A DNA stretch of 22,216 nucleotides, from contig WELA01002166.1 of NCBI GenBank assembly GCA_009602735.1, positions 164,699 through 186,914 of the forward strand. Direction: 5' to 3'. The notes beneath the pieces are model-generated. The model saw only the letters and a list, made by a program, of their open reading frames with translations. It was not told the DNA's origin and did not search any database. The number at the start of each line of letters is the position of its first letter. The stretch's first letter is position 1. The stretch is from Mesotaenium endlicherianum. Its lineage: Eukaryota; Streptophyta; Zygnematophyceae; Zygnematales; Mesotaeniaceae. A program made the position numbers and the translations under genes. Of this stretch, positions 1 to 9,058 are shown in pieces.

Positions 1-27
1 GGGGTGGGGGTGGGGGTGGGGGTGGGG
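1..27. repeat. GGGGGT hexamer microsatellite
   Basis: Four tandem GGGGGT units open the window. The same hexamer occurs inside coding sequence at 8723-8745. On the + strand it could form a G-quadruplex; that is inferred from the G-runs only. Confidence 0.9.
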
Positions 28-95
28 AAGTTTTGACGACGCACATGGAGGCACAGCTGGCACGCTTTTTCGACGGCAAGAATGGCTGCAGATAG
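3..95 (+). CDS. Possible 3' end of an upstream gene (very uncertain)
   Basis: The frame starting at position 3 is open from the window edge to a TAG at 93-95. The glycine run from the hexamer repeat is followed by a plausible peptide, EVLTTHMEAQLARFFDGK. It could be the tail of a last exon entering from the left. No domain is recognisable and the piece is too short to judge, so chance is a real alternative. Confidence 0.2.
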   Translation, partial: GGGGGGGGEVLTTHMEAQLARFFDGKNGCR

Positions 96-1697
96 CTCCC
101 TCTCGAAATTTCTTGGCGGGGCTGAGGGCACTGCGGCTGCTCCTGCTGCAGACGCTGCTGCCTTTTGCTGGCATGGCCTCACATGGCCAAGCACAAACAT
201 GTCCCTAAAAAGACAAATTACAAGAAACGAATTGCAAAAAAATGTTCGTGTTCTCAATGAATGACTACTTTTTTCATCTCGCTTCAGATTATGCATTGCC
301 ACAAACACACATCAGCGCCAGTCTCTTGGTCTAGGCAATGACTATCTGTGAAATTAATCAGTGGTGTCGATTCAAATGACTCGATACAACAGGAGGGCAA
401 CTCCCTGAGTGAGTATAGAACTTGGTCTAAAAGTTATGCTGAAAATGTCTTCTCATGCCATGTGCACCAAGTCACAGATCATCGTTATCATTGTCCTTAG
501 TCACTTCGGGCACAAGCTTTGTAGCTCGCAGTGTCGCCTCGTCATTTGCGAAGGGCCAGGCCTCCCCTTAATTTGCTGCAAAGTTCTCCATAGCAAGGCG
601 TGGAAGAGGGCTTGGAAGAAATCAAACAAGCCTTTGAAAGGGAATGCGTTACTCACCAAAGCAGCATGTAGTCGAAACGCTCACCTGACCTTTGCAGCAT
701 TGCTTCTTGATCTTCTCACATTTGCCAGACCCGGAGCTCTGCTTTCCAAGCTCCAGTACCACCCAGAGGTGGAACTGTCTTTTCCATGACCGGCCCTGCT
801 GCCTGCGACGTGGCCTGATTTTGTGTAAGTCGAGAATACGCTATTTTGTAATTTTAGTCTCTGAAGTGTTCTTTTTTCGCCAGCCAAGCTCACCTGCATG
901 CAATGCTGATGAAACTTTGGAAAAAGTGGCCCAAGGACGAAGTGAGAGGAAAGAGGAATACTTCTCGTTCCGACTGACTGGGCCATGGTGCTGCTGAATA
1001 TTGTCATGCACTCTTTCTAGTCGTCAAATGGTAATTCATATATTCAAGAAGAACGTGATTTCGATGAGAAGCTATGAAGGTCCCAGTATGCTCTACCATG
1101 CGTTTGAGTGCTAGGATGTAACAGCACTGCACTTGCTCCTTCATTCCCTAAAACATTTCTTGCTACTGCTCGTGTTGTTTATAGTGTCCTGTCCCATTAT
1201 GCGAAAGAGGGACGCAGAGAAGCTGGCCAGAAATTGGACGTGCAATCGGATATTCCTTCTAATCAATCTGGAGCCAGTCGTCAATTGGTCGATCGGAAGT
1301 TTCTCGTACTCACTGTTACAACGCAGCCTAATATCTCGAATTTAGACAATCCGACAAATGTCAGAGCTCCTGAAGCGACAAAGGTGCGTACTCGTGTCGC
1401 TCCATGCGTGTTGATGAAACGGGATATCTAAACGTTCCAAGAAACTTGAACACTAGAGGGTCCCCGAACAGTCCCGCATTGAGATCGACAAACTCACGAC
1501 ACAGGCAACCATGCACCGTCTCATAATCACGAGCATTTTATTGCCCTCACGACTTCTGACGTATCTTCGATCAGGGCTGGCTTAATATCGTTGAAGAGGG
1601 AAGGTAAGATTCACTCGTGAGTACTTCATACACATACAGGAGCTTACCTTCCAGCGTAATAAGGACTTTTATATTGAAAGGCGGGCTCGTACGTTGC
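96..1697. other. Upstream region without a convincing gene
   Basis: Short overlapping frames occur on both strands but none shows a domain or sustained coding character. One donor-like site (AAG|GTAAGA, GT at 1604-1605) lies just before the RING gene, followed by acceptor-like sites (ACATACAG near 1636, TTCCAG near 1652). A 5' UTR intron or an extra N-terminal exon is therefore possible. An in-frame TAA at 1605-1607 bars simple upward extension of the RING reading frame. Confidence 0.5.
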
Positions 1698-2809
1698 ATG
1701 GCCGCGAAGGCCACACGACCGGGCCGAAATACTCGGAAGGATGCTCTGAGACGTACGAAAATATCTTCAAAGTCGCTTGGGGAGAGGCAGAACGTGTGGC
1801 TCCCAAGCCTTGGCGTCTGGGCCATGCTCCCAGCCTCTAGCACGTCTCAACGCTCTCTCTGCGAGCTGCCTCTTTCCAGAGACTTTGAGGACTTGCGCCA
1901 AGCCCCCGAGCGACCAGCCTCTTCCTTGCCTGGTGGCAGGGCTTCCAGTCGCCGATATGGGGGGGACATCGACGGTGGTCTGAGCGCGGATAGGGAGAGT
2001 GTGTCTGGTGTGGCCTCTGCTTTACAGCAAGAGGCGCAGCCAGCAGCTGGGCGACCGGTGGAAGATGGAGGTGCCTTGCTGTCAAAGGGTCAGGCTGGCG
2101 GTGTAGCTGAGGTGGCTTCACAGGGGGGGAAGGTATCCTTATCAGGCGCCAAGAGGCCCCGGGCTTCCTTTGAAGAATCGCAGCATGAGCAGAGGCGGTG
2201 TGCTGCTGACTCAGCTTCGCAAGCGAGGCACCAGCGGGGCACTCATCCTCGTTCACCGCGTGCAGGAACGGCCCTTCCCGCCCAAAGACAGGTGTCGAGA
2301 CAGATGCCAGGCCAGGTGGCAGGACAGACGTCAGGCCACGTGCTTGCGCCCGAGGGAGGAGCGGACGACGCCGCAGCCCGAGTGCCGGCGGTGGACGATG
2401 ACTCGGCGGCCGCAGATGGTGACGTGGCGACGGCAGACGATAACGTGGCGGCGGCAGTCCCCACGTGCGCCATCTGCCTCAACCGCATGGAGGAGCGCGC
2501 GCGCGCCGTGCTGTGGTGGTGTCTGCACGCCTTCTGCGGCGCCTGCATCCAGCGCTGGAGCCGAGTGAGCCGCGCTTGCCCCCTCTGCAAGGGGGAATTT
2601 GTCGGGTGGTATTTCAACATCAGGGGGGCTGCAGACTACGACGAGCATGTCCTGCCGAAGCTGAGGCGGGAGGGGGGGCGGGCGGAGGGCGAGGGGGCGG
2701 CGGGCGAGGCGGCGGAGGGGGGGGGACAGCTGGCGCAGCTCTCGTGGGCGTACGAGCCCGACTGGGCGGCGCTGGACAGGTGGCGCGCCCGGAGGCCTGC
2801 AGGCAGGAG
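1698..2809 (+). CDS. Exon 1 of the TOPORS-like gene (RING exon)
   Basis: It encodes residues 1-370 plus two bases. It contains a basic stretch GAKRPRASFEE that could act as a nuclear signal, an Ala/Asp-rich linker, then the RING. It ends at CAGGAG|GTGAGG; reading through the donor gives a TGA at 2811-2813. GC content rises sharply from about 2330 onward. An internal intron in the first 600 bases cannot be excluded (TTTCCAG near 1879). Confidence 0.82.
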
Positions 2810-5595
2810 GTGAGGCTATGTGCGGCGGTGTATCAGTGTTGGTTTGCACGCTTTGCATAGACTGGGGAACTGTCAACCTCAGTGCACATGCCCCCCTTAT
2901 TTGGCCCTCCTCCTTTTCCTCCTCCTCCTCCTCTCCTCCTCTCCTCCTCTCTTCGTCCTCTGGCACACGTCTAGACATGACAGCGAACGAATCATGTATT
3001 TTCTTTGGGTGATCATTTTATTTAATTTTTGTGAAGTCACCTGAAGTCCACCTTCCTTTGAGTGCCACGTGGCATCAGGCACCGATGGCACCTAGCTGTG
3101 GGCTGCGTGCATGCTTGTGCGTGCGCCTGCAACTACCTCACCATGCGTTAGAAGGATGCACTAACGCCGTTCTGGGCGTTGAAAGCACGACTCATGCACG
3201 CGTGCCCGCGGTCGTGGCTGGGCTCCTTCGCATAATTCTATTTGTTTCCTTTATTTGTCCTTTATATATATCGTTTTATGTGGGTAATTTACATGTTTTG
3301 ATTGTCATGTTTGGAGAAGTACCTTCCTGAATACGGTCTGGCCACGTGTCGTGAACCTTGGTTTCCATCTCCTTGTAGGCTACACCCGTACAGTCATCAT
3401 CGACCTCGTCAGCATGGACCAGCCGCTGAGGTGGTGCCAGGTGGCAGCATCAGCGGCCCCCGACCGTACTACTACCGCCTGCAGCGCGCTCTCCTGTCCT
3501 CCTCTGCAGCCGCCAGCTCATCCACTGCTGAGGTGGAGAATACCACAAGGCCAGGTGGCACCCTTGGACTCCGCCACGTCACCGCGGATATACATGGCAG
3601 TGGAGTGCGACACCAGGTGTCGTCTTTGCTGCCCCTGCGCCTGCCTCAGCGCAGTGATGTGTCGACACCTGCTGATCTGGCAAGCCGACGTCATCAGCCA
3701 CAAGCAACGATGCGCACCACAGGAGCTGCGCATGATGTGCCACCTGACCGCCCACGTGGCTTCTCNGGCGGCGCTGGACAGGTGGCGCGCCCGGAGGCCT
3801 GCAGGCAGGAGGTGAGGCTATGTGCGGCGGTGTATCAGTGTTGGTTTGCACGCTTTGCATAGACTGGGGAACTGTCAACCTCAGTGCACATGCCCCCCTT
3901 ATTTGGCCCTCCTCCTTTTCCTCCTCCTCCTCCTCTCCTCCTCTCCTCCTCTCTTCGTCCTCTGGCACACGTCTAGACATGACAGCGAACGAATCATGTA
4001 TTTTCTTTGGGTGATCATTTTATTTAATTTTTGTGAAGTCACCTGAAGTCCACCTTCCTTTGAGTGCCACGTGGCATCAGGCACCGATGGCACCTAGCTG
4101 TGGGCTGCGTGCATGCTTGTGCGTGCGCCTGCAACTACCTCACCATGCGTTAGAAGGATGCACTAACGCCGTTCTGGGCGTTGAAAGCACGACTCATGCA
4201 CGCGTGCCCGCGGTCGTGGCTGGGCTCCTTCGCATAATTCTATTTGTTTCCTTTATTTGTCCTTTATATATATCGTTTTATGTGGGTAATTTACATGTTT
4301 TGATTGTCATGTTTGGAGAAGTACCTTCCTGAATACGGTCTGGCCACGTGTCGTGAACCTTGGTTTCCATCTCCTTGTAGGCTACACCCGTACAGTCATC
4401 ATCGACCTCGTCAGCATGGACCAGCCGCTGAGGTGGTGCCAGGTGGCAGCATCAGCGGCCCCCGACCGTACTACTACCGCCTGCAGCGCGCTCTCCTGTC
4501 CTCCTCTGCAGCCGCCAGCTCATCCACTGCTGAGGTGGAGAATACCACAAGGCCAGGTGGCACCCTTGGACTCCGCCACGTCACCGCGGATATACATGGC
4601 AGTGGAGTGCGACACCAGGTGTCGTCTTTGCTGCCCCTGCGCCTGCCTCAGCGCAGTGATGTGTCGACACCTGCTGATCTGGCAAGCCGACGTCATCAGC
4701 CACAAGCAACGATGCGCACCACAGGAGCTGCGCATGATGTGCCACCTGACCGCCCACGTGGCTTCTCGCGGGCCGTTGCGCCACCTGGCGATACGGCAAG
4801 GGAAGCCCGCGATGAGCACGCGCTGAGATGGCGCAGGAGGTAGGCTCTCCTGGTGCCGCCATGTGGCTTCTGCAGCTTGCCAGCCTGCCCTCACATTACT
4901 CAAGCTCTCTGCACGTGCGCAATACTCTGAAGGACTTTGGGAACTTTGAGAACTCAAGCTACGGAACCCCAAGCCCACAACTCTGAAATCCCCACTTTCT
5001 GTTTACAAACGCTCAGTCTCCATCAGAGTTCCGAATCTGGCCGTATAAACATGGTCGCAAAATCTGGGCCTTAAAGCTTTGGTGTTTAAAAGTCAGCCCT
5101 ATAAAAATAGTGCGGGTGAGGGTTGAAGTTTTGAGGGTCAGGTCAGGTCAGGGTGTGGGTTAGGACAGGGCAGAGCTAGATCGCACTTAGGGTTAGGGGC
5201 TTGATTGCGGGGGGCAAGCTTGCGCTGTCTTTCCTCGTGTCGTCATTGTCTTGCGATACTGACGGCCTCCCTTGCCCTGTCCACGTAGGCAAGGCCACTG
5301 ATTTTGCGCCAAGTGGCAGTGGGGGGCCGCAGGGGGTATTCAGTGCATCTCCTCTGTAGTCTGTATTGGCAATATGTGGCGGATGCTTGTTTCTCAGGAA
5401 TTCTGCCTCCCTTGCCTTTTTTTTGGTTCTTAATTCCCGTAACCAGGGGGGGGGAGGGGGGAGAGTAGGAAAGACATGATTTTCAGTCATTATCGAAAGT
5501 TCTGGTGGTTTGGCACCCTCTTGCTTCGCAACCCTGATGCCCTGAACCCTCGGCCGGAAAGGCAAGCTCGAGAGGACCTACCCTGATCGCGCGCA

Positions 5596-5631
<36 letters not shown>

Positions 5632-8600
5632 TGTGTGCGTGCGTGCCAGCGGTGCGTGTGCAGCGTCTACGAGCGAGGCGTGCGTGCGCTGCCACCGCCG
5701 TTGCCAGCTGGCACGGCGACCAAGAGACCTCCCTCCTCCTCCTCCTCCTCCAAGGTGCAGCCATCCTAGCTTCGTGAAAGGGTTCAATTTCAGGGCTTAC
5801 AAGGTTTAGGTCTCTGGCTTAGGGTTCAGGGTTAGCTTTGAGGCGTAGGGTTTAATAGTAGGTTCGGTATAGGATATATGATCAGGTTAGGGGCTGAGAG
5901 TTTAGGGTTAGGTTTCAAGGCTTGGGATTTGGGGCTTGGGAGTACATTTCCACTTTGCTCCCTGCGCTGGCTCCCCTCTCCCCTCCCCCTCCCCCTTCCC
6001 CCCCCACCCTTTCCTCCCCCAAAGTCCCCTTTTTGCAGCTGACTAGCTGGCTAGGCGTCGAGCATGTGCAACAGTGTGCGAGTGGAGTCTCTAGGCACCC
6101 CCCCTAAGGAAGACTAGTTTATCAAAAAGAAACTGAAACCTGGGAGTTTTGTACCCGAGTACTCTCAGAGTCACAAACCAAAAATGATGAAATCCTACCA
6201 GAGAACAATATTGGGGGGGGAGGGGGGGAGAGGGGAAATCTCAACAGCGTGTGAGGGTCCTGATCTGACAAGTGGCATATTGTGGTGGGGAATGGGGGGA
6301 TGCAGAGGGCTGCTGTGGCAGGTGGAGAGGAGGAGGCGCGCCAGCTGGCACGCCTGGAGCCCTGGATTCGCCGCGAGCTCCAGGTGCTTGACACGTGTCC
6401 CATTTTTGTGCTTGACGCCTCCCGTAGCAAATGCTTAAAGGGTGTCACATTCTACGCTCGCCACCTGTCGTGTTCCTGATATGACGCGCTGCCGCATCAT
6501 ATCTCTTCTTTTGGTGAGCGTTAGGTTCAGGAAGAAGAGAGTGAACAAGAGGGTGTCTTATAGGCAGGGAGAGGGTAGAAAACTATGGAGTGTTGTTTGG
6601 TCAGTGAGGTGAAGAGGATGAAACGTGTGGAGAGAGGGTGAAAAGGGGGGGGGAGGAGGGGGGTGGAGGGGGTGTTGTGTAATCATGAGTGAGGCGCATC
6701 AATCATGTGGGAGAGGAAGATGCGGGAGAAGGGAGGAGTAACCCCTTGAGAGGGCCAGTTGCTCATACCTACTGCCACTGACTTTGTGACACGCGGCAGG
6801 TGTCACTCTGCGGCCCCAACAACTTTTAACTGAGTATAGTTACTGGCCAGCAGCTGCTCACGCTACTTGGCTTTTGATCTGACACGTGTCATCCCTGAGA
6901 ACTGTCGCTTTCAGACGCATGTCAGTCTTCTGGCCCCCGTGTGCCTGTGACACCTGCCGGCCTCCGACACGTGCCGGCCTTTGACACCTGTTGCCACGCG
7001 GCTGCTCTTCACCTGTGCGCGTGTGTGCGTCTCCCCAGGCGCTGTTAGGAGATGCAGAGCCGACGCTGCTGGTGCATCTAGTGCTGGGCCTCTGGACAGC
7101 CCACACTCGCCGATGTCAATCTGTCCCGCCCAGCTGGGTGCGGGGCAGCCGGGCAGTGACACCTGGCGCTGGCAGCAGTGCGCCGAGGGCGGAGGCCACT
7201 GTCGCAGGCCGCATGTCTGCGACACCTGTCGCGGCGTCAGCGGGTGTCATTGGCAACAACGTCGGCATCAACAACTCTTCACGTGCCGTGCATGTCCGCC
7301 CGTTGCCACCTGTAAGAGCGCCAGGTGGCACGGGAAGATTGCCGCCTGTTGGGACGGCAAGCCCGTCAGAGGACGAGAAAGTGCCAGGCGGCGCCGGGAT
7401 AGACGGCCCCAACGAAGCGGAGGGGGATGTGCTGCGTGAGCTGGCGCCGTTCCTGGCGCAGCGGGCGGCGCACTTCTGGCACGAACTGAGGTGGGCCGGC
7501 TACACGCTAGCCACGTCAGCAGGGAGCGGTCAGAGAATGGAGGCTGGAGGAATATGGCCGGAAGGGGGGGGGGGGTCTGATGCGCTTATCGTGTGTGATT
7601 CATTTTGTCTGTTTCACCCTCTTTCTTTGTGCCCTTGCAGGGTGTCGTCGCGGCATGTGCATGGGTGGGCTTGCGCTTGTGTGTGGGCTTGCGCTTGTGC
7701 ACTTGCGACGTTCTCTCTCCCTATGTGCGCGTGTGTGAGAGCGTCGTCTTATCAGCCGCACATGGGGAGCAAGGCGACATACGTAAGAGTCTGCAACGTC
7801 ATGGTTCCTCCGCCTGATCGCTTCGAATGTGCGTGGGGCTGCATGGGTGTGTGCGCCGCATGTGCGTGCACGTGTGCGCGCGGAGCAGGTCATTTGCCGA
7901 GAGCCCCTACACGCTGCAGGCCTACGACTCGCTCGTGCGCTACGCCCCCCCTGGCACAGATGGTGCCAACTTGCACGGTGCCAGCTGTCGCCCTCTCCAG
8001 GCGCCAGGTGGACACCCTGCAAGCGATGGTGGAGGCAGCAACCGAGATCAAGCGACGAGCGTCTTGGCCAATCAGGGGAGAGCTAGACGCAGGCCTGACG
8101 ATGGGGCAGACAACGGGGCAGGGATAGGTGTCGGCGAGAGCAGGCGCCATGACAGCGGGGTGGGAAGAAGCAGCAGCGGAGAAGCTTCCCCCAGAACAGG
8201 TCCAGGTACAGATGAACTTCCAGGTAGAGGGGAACGTCGTTGTGCAGAATGCAGGACCGAATGTGAAGGGGGGTCTTCTGCTCAGCCCAGCCACCAGCGT
8301 ACTGTGCCCTACCTAAGTGGCGACCTCGGTGACCTGCAGAAGCGACAGGTGGCAGCTGATAACAGCTTGCTGCTTACGCCGGCTGTCAGAGCTTCTCCGA
8401 CAGCCAGTAGAGGCGGGCACGTGTGGGAGCTGGGCGGCAGGAGGCAGGTGGGTGCCACAGCTGGCGGGCACGATGACAGTAGGCGCACACTTGGATGTGT
8501 AGACGGAAGCGTGGCAGCAAGTGCGCCACGTGGCAGAAGCACAGATGGCTCTTGGTGGACATTCGACAGAGTGGCAACAACTGAGCTGGCAGAGCCTGGG

Positions 8601-8891
8601 CCAGCTTTGGAGCGGAGAAACTCTGGGAGGGCAATGCACATCCGCTCCCATGCACAACGAGAAGAGCAGGTGCATGCACGTGGCAGTGGGGGGAATAGTG
8701 GGGAGACTTCATCCCCAACTTTGGTGGGGGTGGGGGTGGGGGTGGAGGGTGAGGGAAGTTTGCAGCGTGATGAGGTGGCACATGTGCGAAGGAAGGAGGA
8801 GGTTGACAGGGAGATAGTGCGACGGATTAGGGCGGAGATGGAGAGGTTTGAGGCGCTGAGAGGACGCGGTGGGGCAGGATCGACGGCGTGA
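1698..8891 (+). CDS. TOPORS-like RING-type E3 ubiquitin ligase, six exons
   Basis: Joined exons are 1698-2809, 4381-4839, 5664-5754, 6306-6383, 7039-7490 and 7889-8891: 3195 nt, 1064 residues, all introns GT-AG, phases 2,2,0,0,2. A C3HC4 RING at residues 257-297 (CAIC, then WWCLH, FC, GAC, CPLC; spacing 2-14-1-2-2-10-2) continues into the TOPORS-style tail FVGWYFNI. Later exons carry the family's second conserved block in order: VYERGVRALP, LEPWIRRELQ|ALLGD, LVHLVLGLW, APFLAQRAAHFWHELR|SFAESPYTLQAYD. TOPORS relatives are nuclear E3 ligases for ubiquitin, and in animals also SUMO. The start is the first ATG (GCATGGCC context) after an in-frame stop at 1605; an extra 5' exon is not excluded. 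Long linkers are low-complexity and rich in the CACCTG-type palindrome. Intron 1 is inflated by the contig-overlap artefact at 2765-4767. Family call strong; N-terminus less so. Confidence 0.88.
2906..2960. repeat. CCT/TCC-rich tract in intron 1
   Basis: An imperfect (CCT)n polypyrimidine tract on the + strand, about 100 bases into intron 1. It is repeated at 3908-3962 because of the duplicated contig end. Confidence 0.85.
3063..3074. repeat. Perfect 12-base palindrome TGCCACGTGGCA
   Basis: Located in intron 1, with its artefactual copy at 4065-4076. The same 12-mer recurs at 15297-15308. Confidence 0.9.
3379..3765 (+). pseudogene. Truncated duplicate of exon 2 (assembly artefact)
   Basis: It has the same acceptor (CTCCTTGTAG|GCTAC) and reading frame as the exon at 4381, but is cut by the N before its donor. 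It should not be annotated as a separate exon or gene. Confidence 0.85.
3766..3766. other. Single N: contig junction
   Basis: This is the only ambiguous base in the window. It lies between the two identical 1001-bp copies, so it marks a scaffold join of unknown true length, probably negative (an overlap). Confidence 0.95.
3767..4767. repeat. Second copy of the 1001-bp direct repeat
   Basis: Identical to 2765-3765. It starts with the last 43 bases of exon 1 (3767-3811 region), repeats intron 1 and runs into exon 2, which continues intact beyond 4767. Dropping 2765-3766 restores one continuous gene with an intron 1 of 569 bases. Confidence 0.95.
4381..4839 (+). CDS. Exon 2 of the TOPORS-like gene
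   Basis: Acceptor TCCTTGTAG|G and donor CAGGAG|GTAGGC, entering and leaving in phase 2. It encodes residues 371-523: a His/Pro/Ser/Ala-rich linker with PRPYYYRLQRALL, ending LRWRR, which joins exon 3 as RRSVYERG. At least seven CACCTG/CAGGTG/CACGTG palindromes occur in it. Reading through the donor meets a TAG at 4841-4843. Confidence 0.75.
5103..5200 (+). repeat. Degenerate telomere-like TTAGGG words
   Basis: Scattered GTGAGGGTT, GGGTTAGG, AGGTCAGG and TTAGGGTTAGGGG words without a fixed register. They look like decayed internal telomere-type repeat, not an active chromosome end. Confidence 0.5.
5596..5646 (+). repeat. (TGCG)n microsatellite beside a 3' splice site
   Basis: About nine TGCG units followed by TGTG variants. 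The tract ends about 17 bases before the acceptor of exon 3 and takes the place normally held by the polypyrimidine tract. Confidence 0.9.
5664..5754 (+). CDS. Exon 3 of the TOPORS-like gene
   Basis: Acceptor GTGTGCAG|C and donor CTCCAAG|GTGCAG. With the incoming phase it reads S-VYERGVRALPPPLP, then GTATKRP and a poly-serine from (TCC)n, leaving in phase 0. The VY-RG--ALP word is the conserved Arg-rich segment between the RING and the PWIRREL motif in TOPORS-like proteins. Being only 91 bases, it is easily missed by gene finders. Confidence 0.8.
5702..5713. repeat. Perfect 12-base palindrome TGCCAGCTGGCA
   Basis: A member of the dispersed palindromic word family, lying inside exon 3. Confidence 0.85.
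5755..6305. other. Intron 3 of the TOPORS-like gene
   Basis: Begins GTGCAG and ends GGATGCAG. The first part (5786-5940) is a run of degenerate GGGTTTAGG/GGGTTCAGG words; then come a C-rich tract near 5975-6020 and a G-rich tract near 6210-6235. Confidence 0.75.
5786..5940 (+). repeat. Degenerate TTTAGGG-type repeat cluster
   Basis: About ten near-matches to TTTAGGG in 155 bases (TTAGGGTTCAGGGTTAG, GTAGGGTTTAA, GTTTAGGGTTAGG), out of register. Plant-type telomere words inside an intron. Confidence 0.65.
6306..6383 (+). CDS. Exon 4 of the TOPORS-like gene
   Basis: Acceptor GGATGCAG|AGG and donor CTCCAG|GTGCTT, phase 0 at both ends. It encodes residues 555-580, including LARLEPWIRRELQ, the hallmark of the second conserved TOPORS block. 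Read-through past the donor would give an unrelated tail, so the donor is chosen because exon 5 resumes the motif with ALLGD. Confidence 0.87.
6880..6891. repeat. Perfect 12-base palindrome TGACACGTGTCA
   Basis: A strong member of the dispersed palindrome family with a CACGTG core, inside intron 4. Confidence 0.9.
6949..6990 (+). repeat. 17-base tandem repeat GACAC(C/G)TGCCGGCCTYY
   Basis: Two head-to-tail copies (6949-6965 and 6966-6982) and the start of a third. Each contains the CACCTG/CACGTG word, suggesting that the palindrome family can spread by local tandem copying. Confidence 0.85.
7039..7490 (+). CDS. Exon 5 of the TOPORS-like gene
   Basis: Acceptor CTCCCCAG|GCG and donor CTGAG|GTGGGC; enters phase 0, leaves phase 2. 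It starts with ALLGDAEPTLLVHLVLGLW and ends with LRELAPFLAQRAAHFWHELR, both conserved. Between them lie about 108 residues (603-710) of Gly/Pro/Ala-rich filler, where animal TOPORS has roughly 20. The filler DNA contains about six copies of the palindromic word, including a GCCACCTG / CAGGTGGC hairpin pair at 7305-7329. Confidence 0.87.
7491..7888. other. Intron 5 of the TOPORS-like gene
   Basis: GTGGGC to GGAGCAG, 398 bases. It contains GTGTGCGTG-rich stretches in the half nearest the acceptor, as in intron 2. Confidence 0.8.
7889..8891 (+). CDS. Exon 6 (last) of the TOPORS-like gene
   Basis: Acceptor GCGGAGCAG|G completes an Arg codon, then SFAESPYTLQAYDSLVRY, the end of the conserved block (compare the SPF---AFD segment of animal TOPORS). 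The remaining about 310 residues are low-complexity (Gly, Arg, Ser, Ala), with a Val-Gly run made by GGGGGT repeats and a charged, probably helical tail (EEVDREIVRRIRAEMERFEA) before TGA at 8889-8891. Confidence 0.87.
8723..8745 (+). repeat. GGGGGT hexamer repeat within coding sequence
   Basis: Three units in frame code for alternating Val and Gly. It is the same hexamer as at the left edge of the window. Confidence 0.85.
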
Positions 8892-9058
8892 GGTGCTCGC
8901 TCTCTGTCTATCTGATGCAAGCCTGTCTGAGCCTGTCTGCATTCGGACCAACGCCACCCGGGCCCTTAGCACACTTGGCATGCTACCGGGCATGCTGACA
9001 CCACTGAGGTGCCACGTCACGAGGGCCGTGGCGCTCTCAAATTCAAGGCTTCCATGGC

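Larger units (their letters stand above)
2765..3765. repeat. First copy of a 1001-bp direct repeat (contig-end overlap)
   Basis: Every base compared matches 3767-4767 at a constant offset of 1002. The copy begins inside exon 1 and ends inside exon 2, directly at the N. This is what two overlapping contig ends look like when left unmerged, not a biological duplication. Confidence 0.95.
4840..5663. other. Intron 2 of the TOPORS-like gene
   Basis: Starts GTAGGC and ends GTGTGCAG. It carries degenerate telomere-like GGGTTAGG words (5103-5200), homopolymer runs, and a (TGCG)n tract next to the acceptor. No other gene is visible in it. Confidence 0.75.
6384..7038. other. Intron 4 of the TOPORS-like gene
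   Basis: GTGCTT to TCCCCAG, 655 bases, purine-rich in the middle (6500-6740). It holds GACACGTGTC at 6390-6399, the perfect palindrome at 6880-6891 and a 17-base tandem repeat at 6949-6982. Confidence 0.8.

Noticed and set aside
1617-2813. A single-exon 398-codon RING gene
   Set aside because: The frame starts at a GTG that itself looks like GTGAGT, and its stop lies directly behind a good donor. The conserved C-terminal blocks of the family are found on later exons in matching phase.
2818-4332. Tandem duplicated small genes (64, 74, 99 codons, twice)
   Set aside because: They fall in intron 1 and are doubled only because of the contig overlap around the N.
5595-5809. Coding from the TGCG repeat (Arg-Ala-Cys-Val peptides)
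   Set aside because: Frames through a tetranucleotide repeat are open by its nature; the true exon begins after the GTGCAG at 5663.
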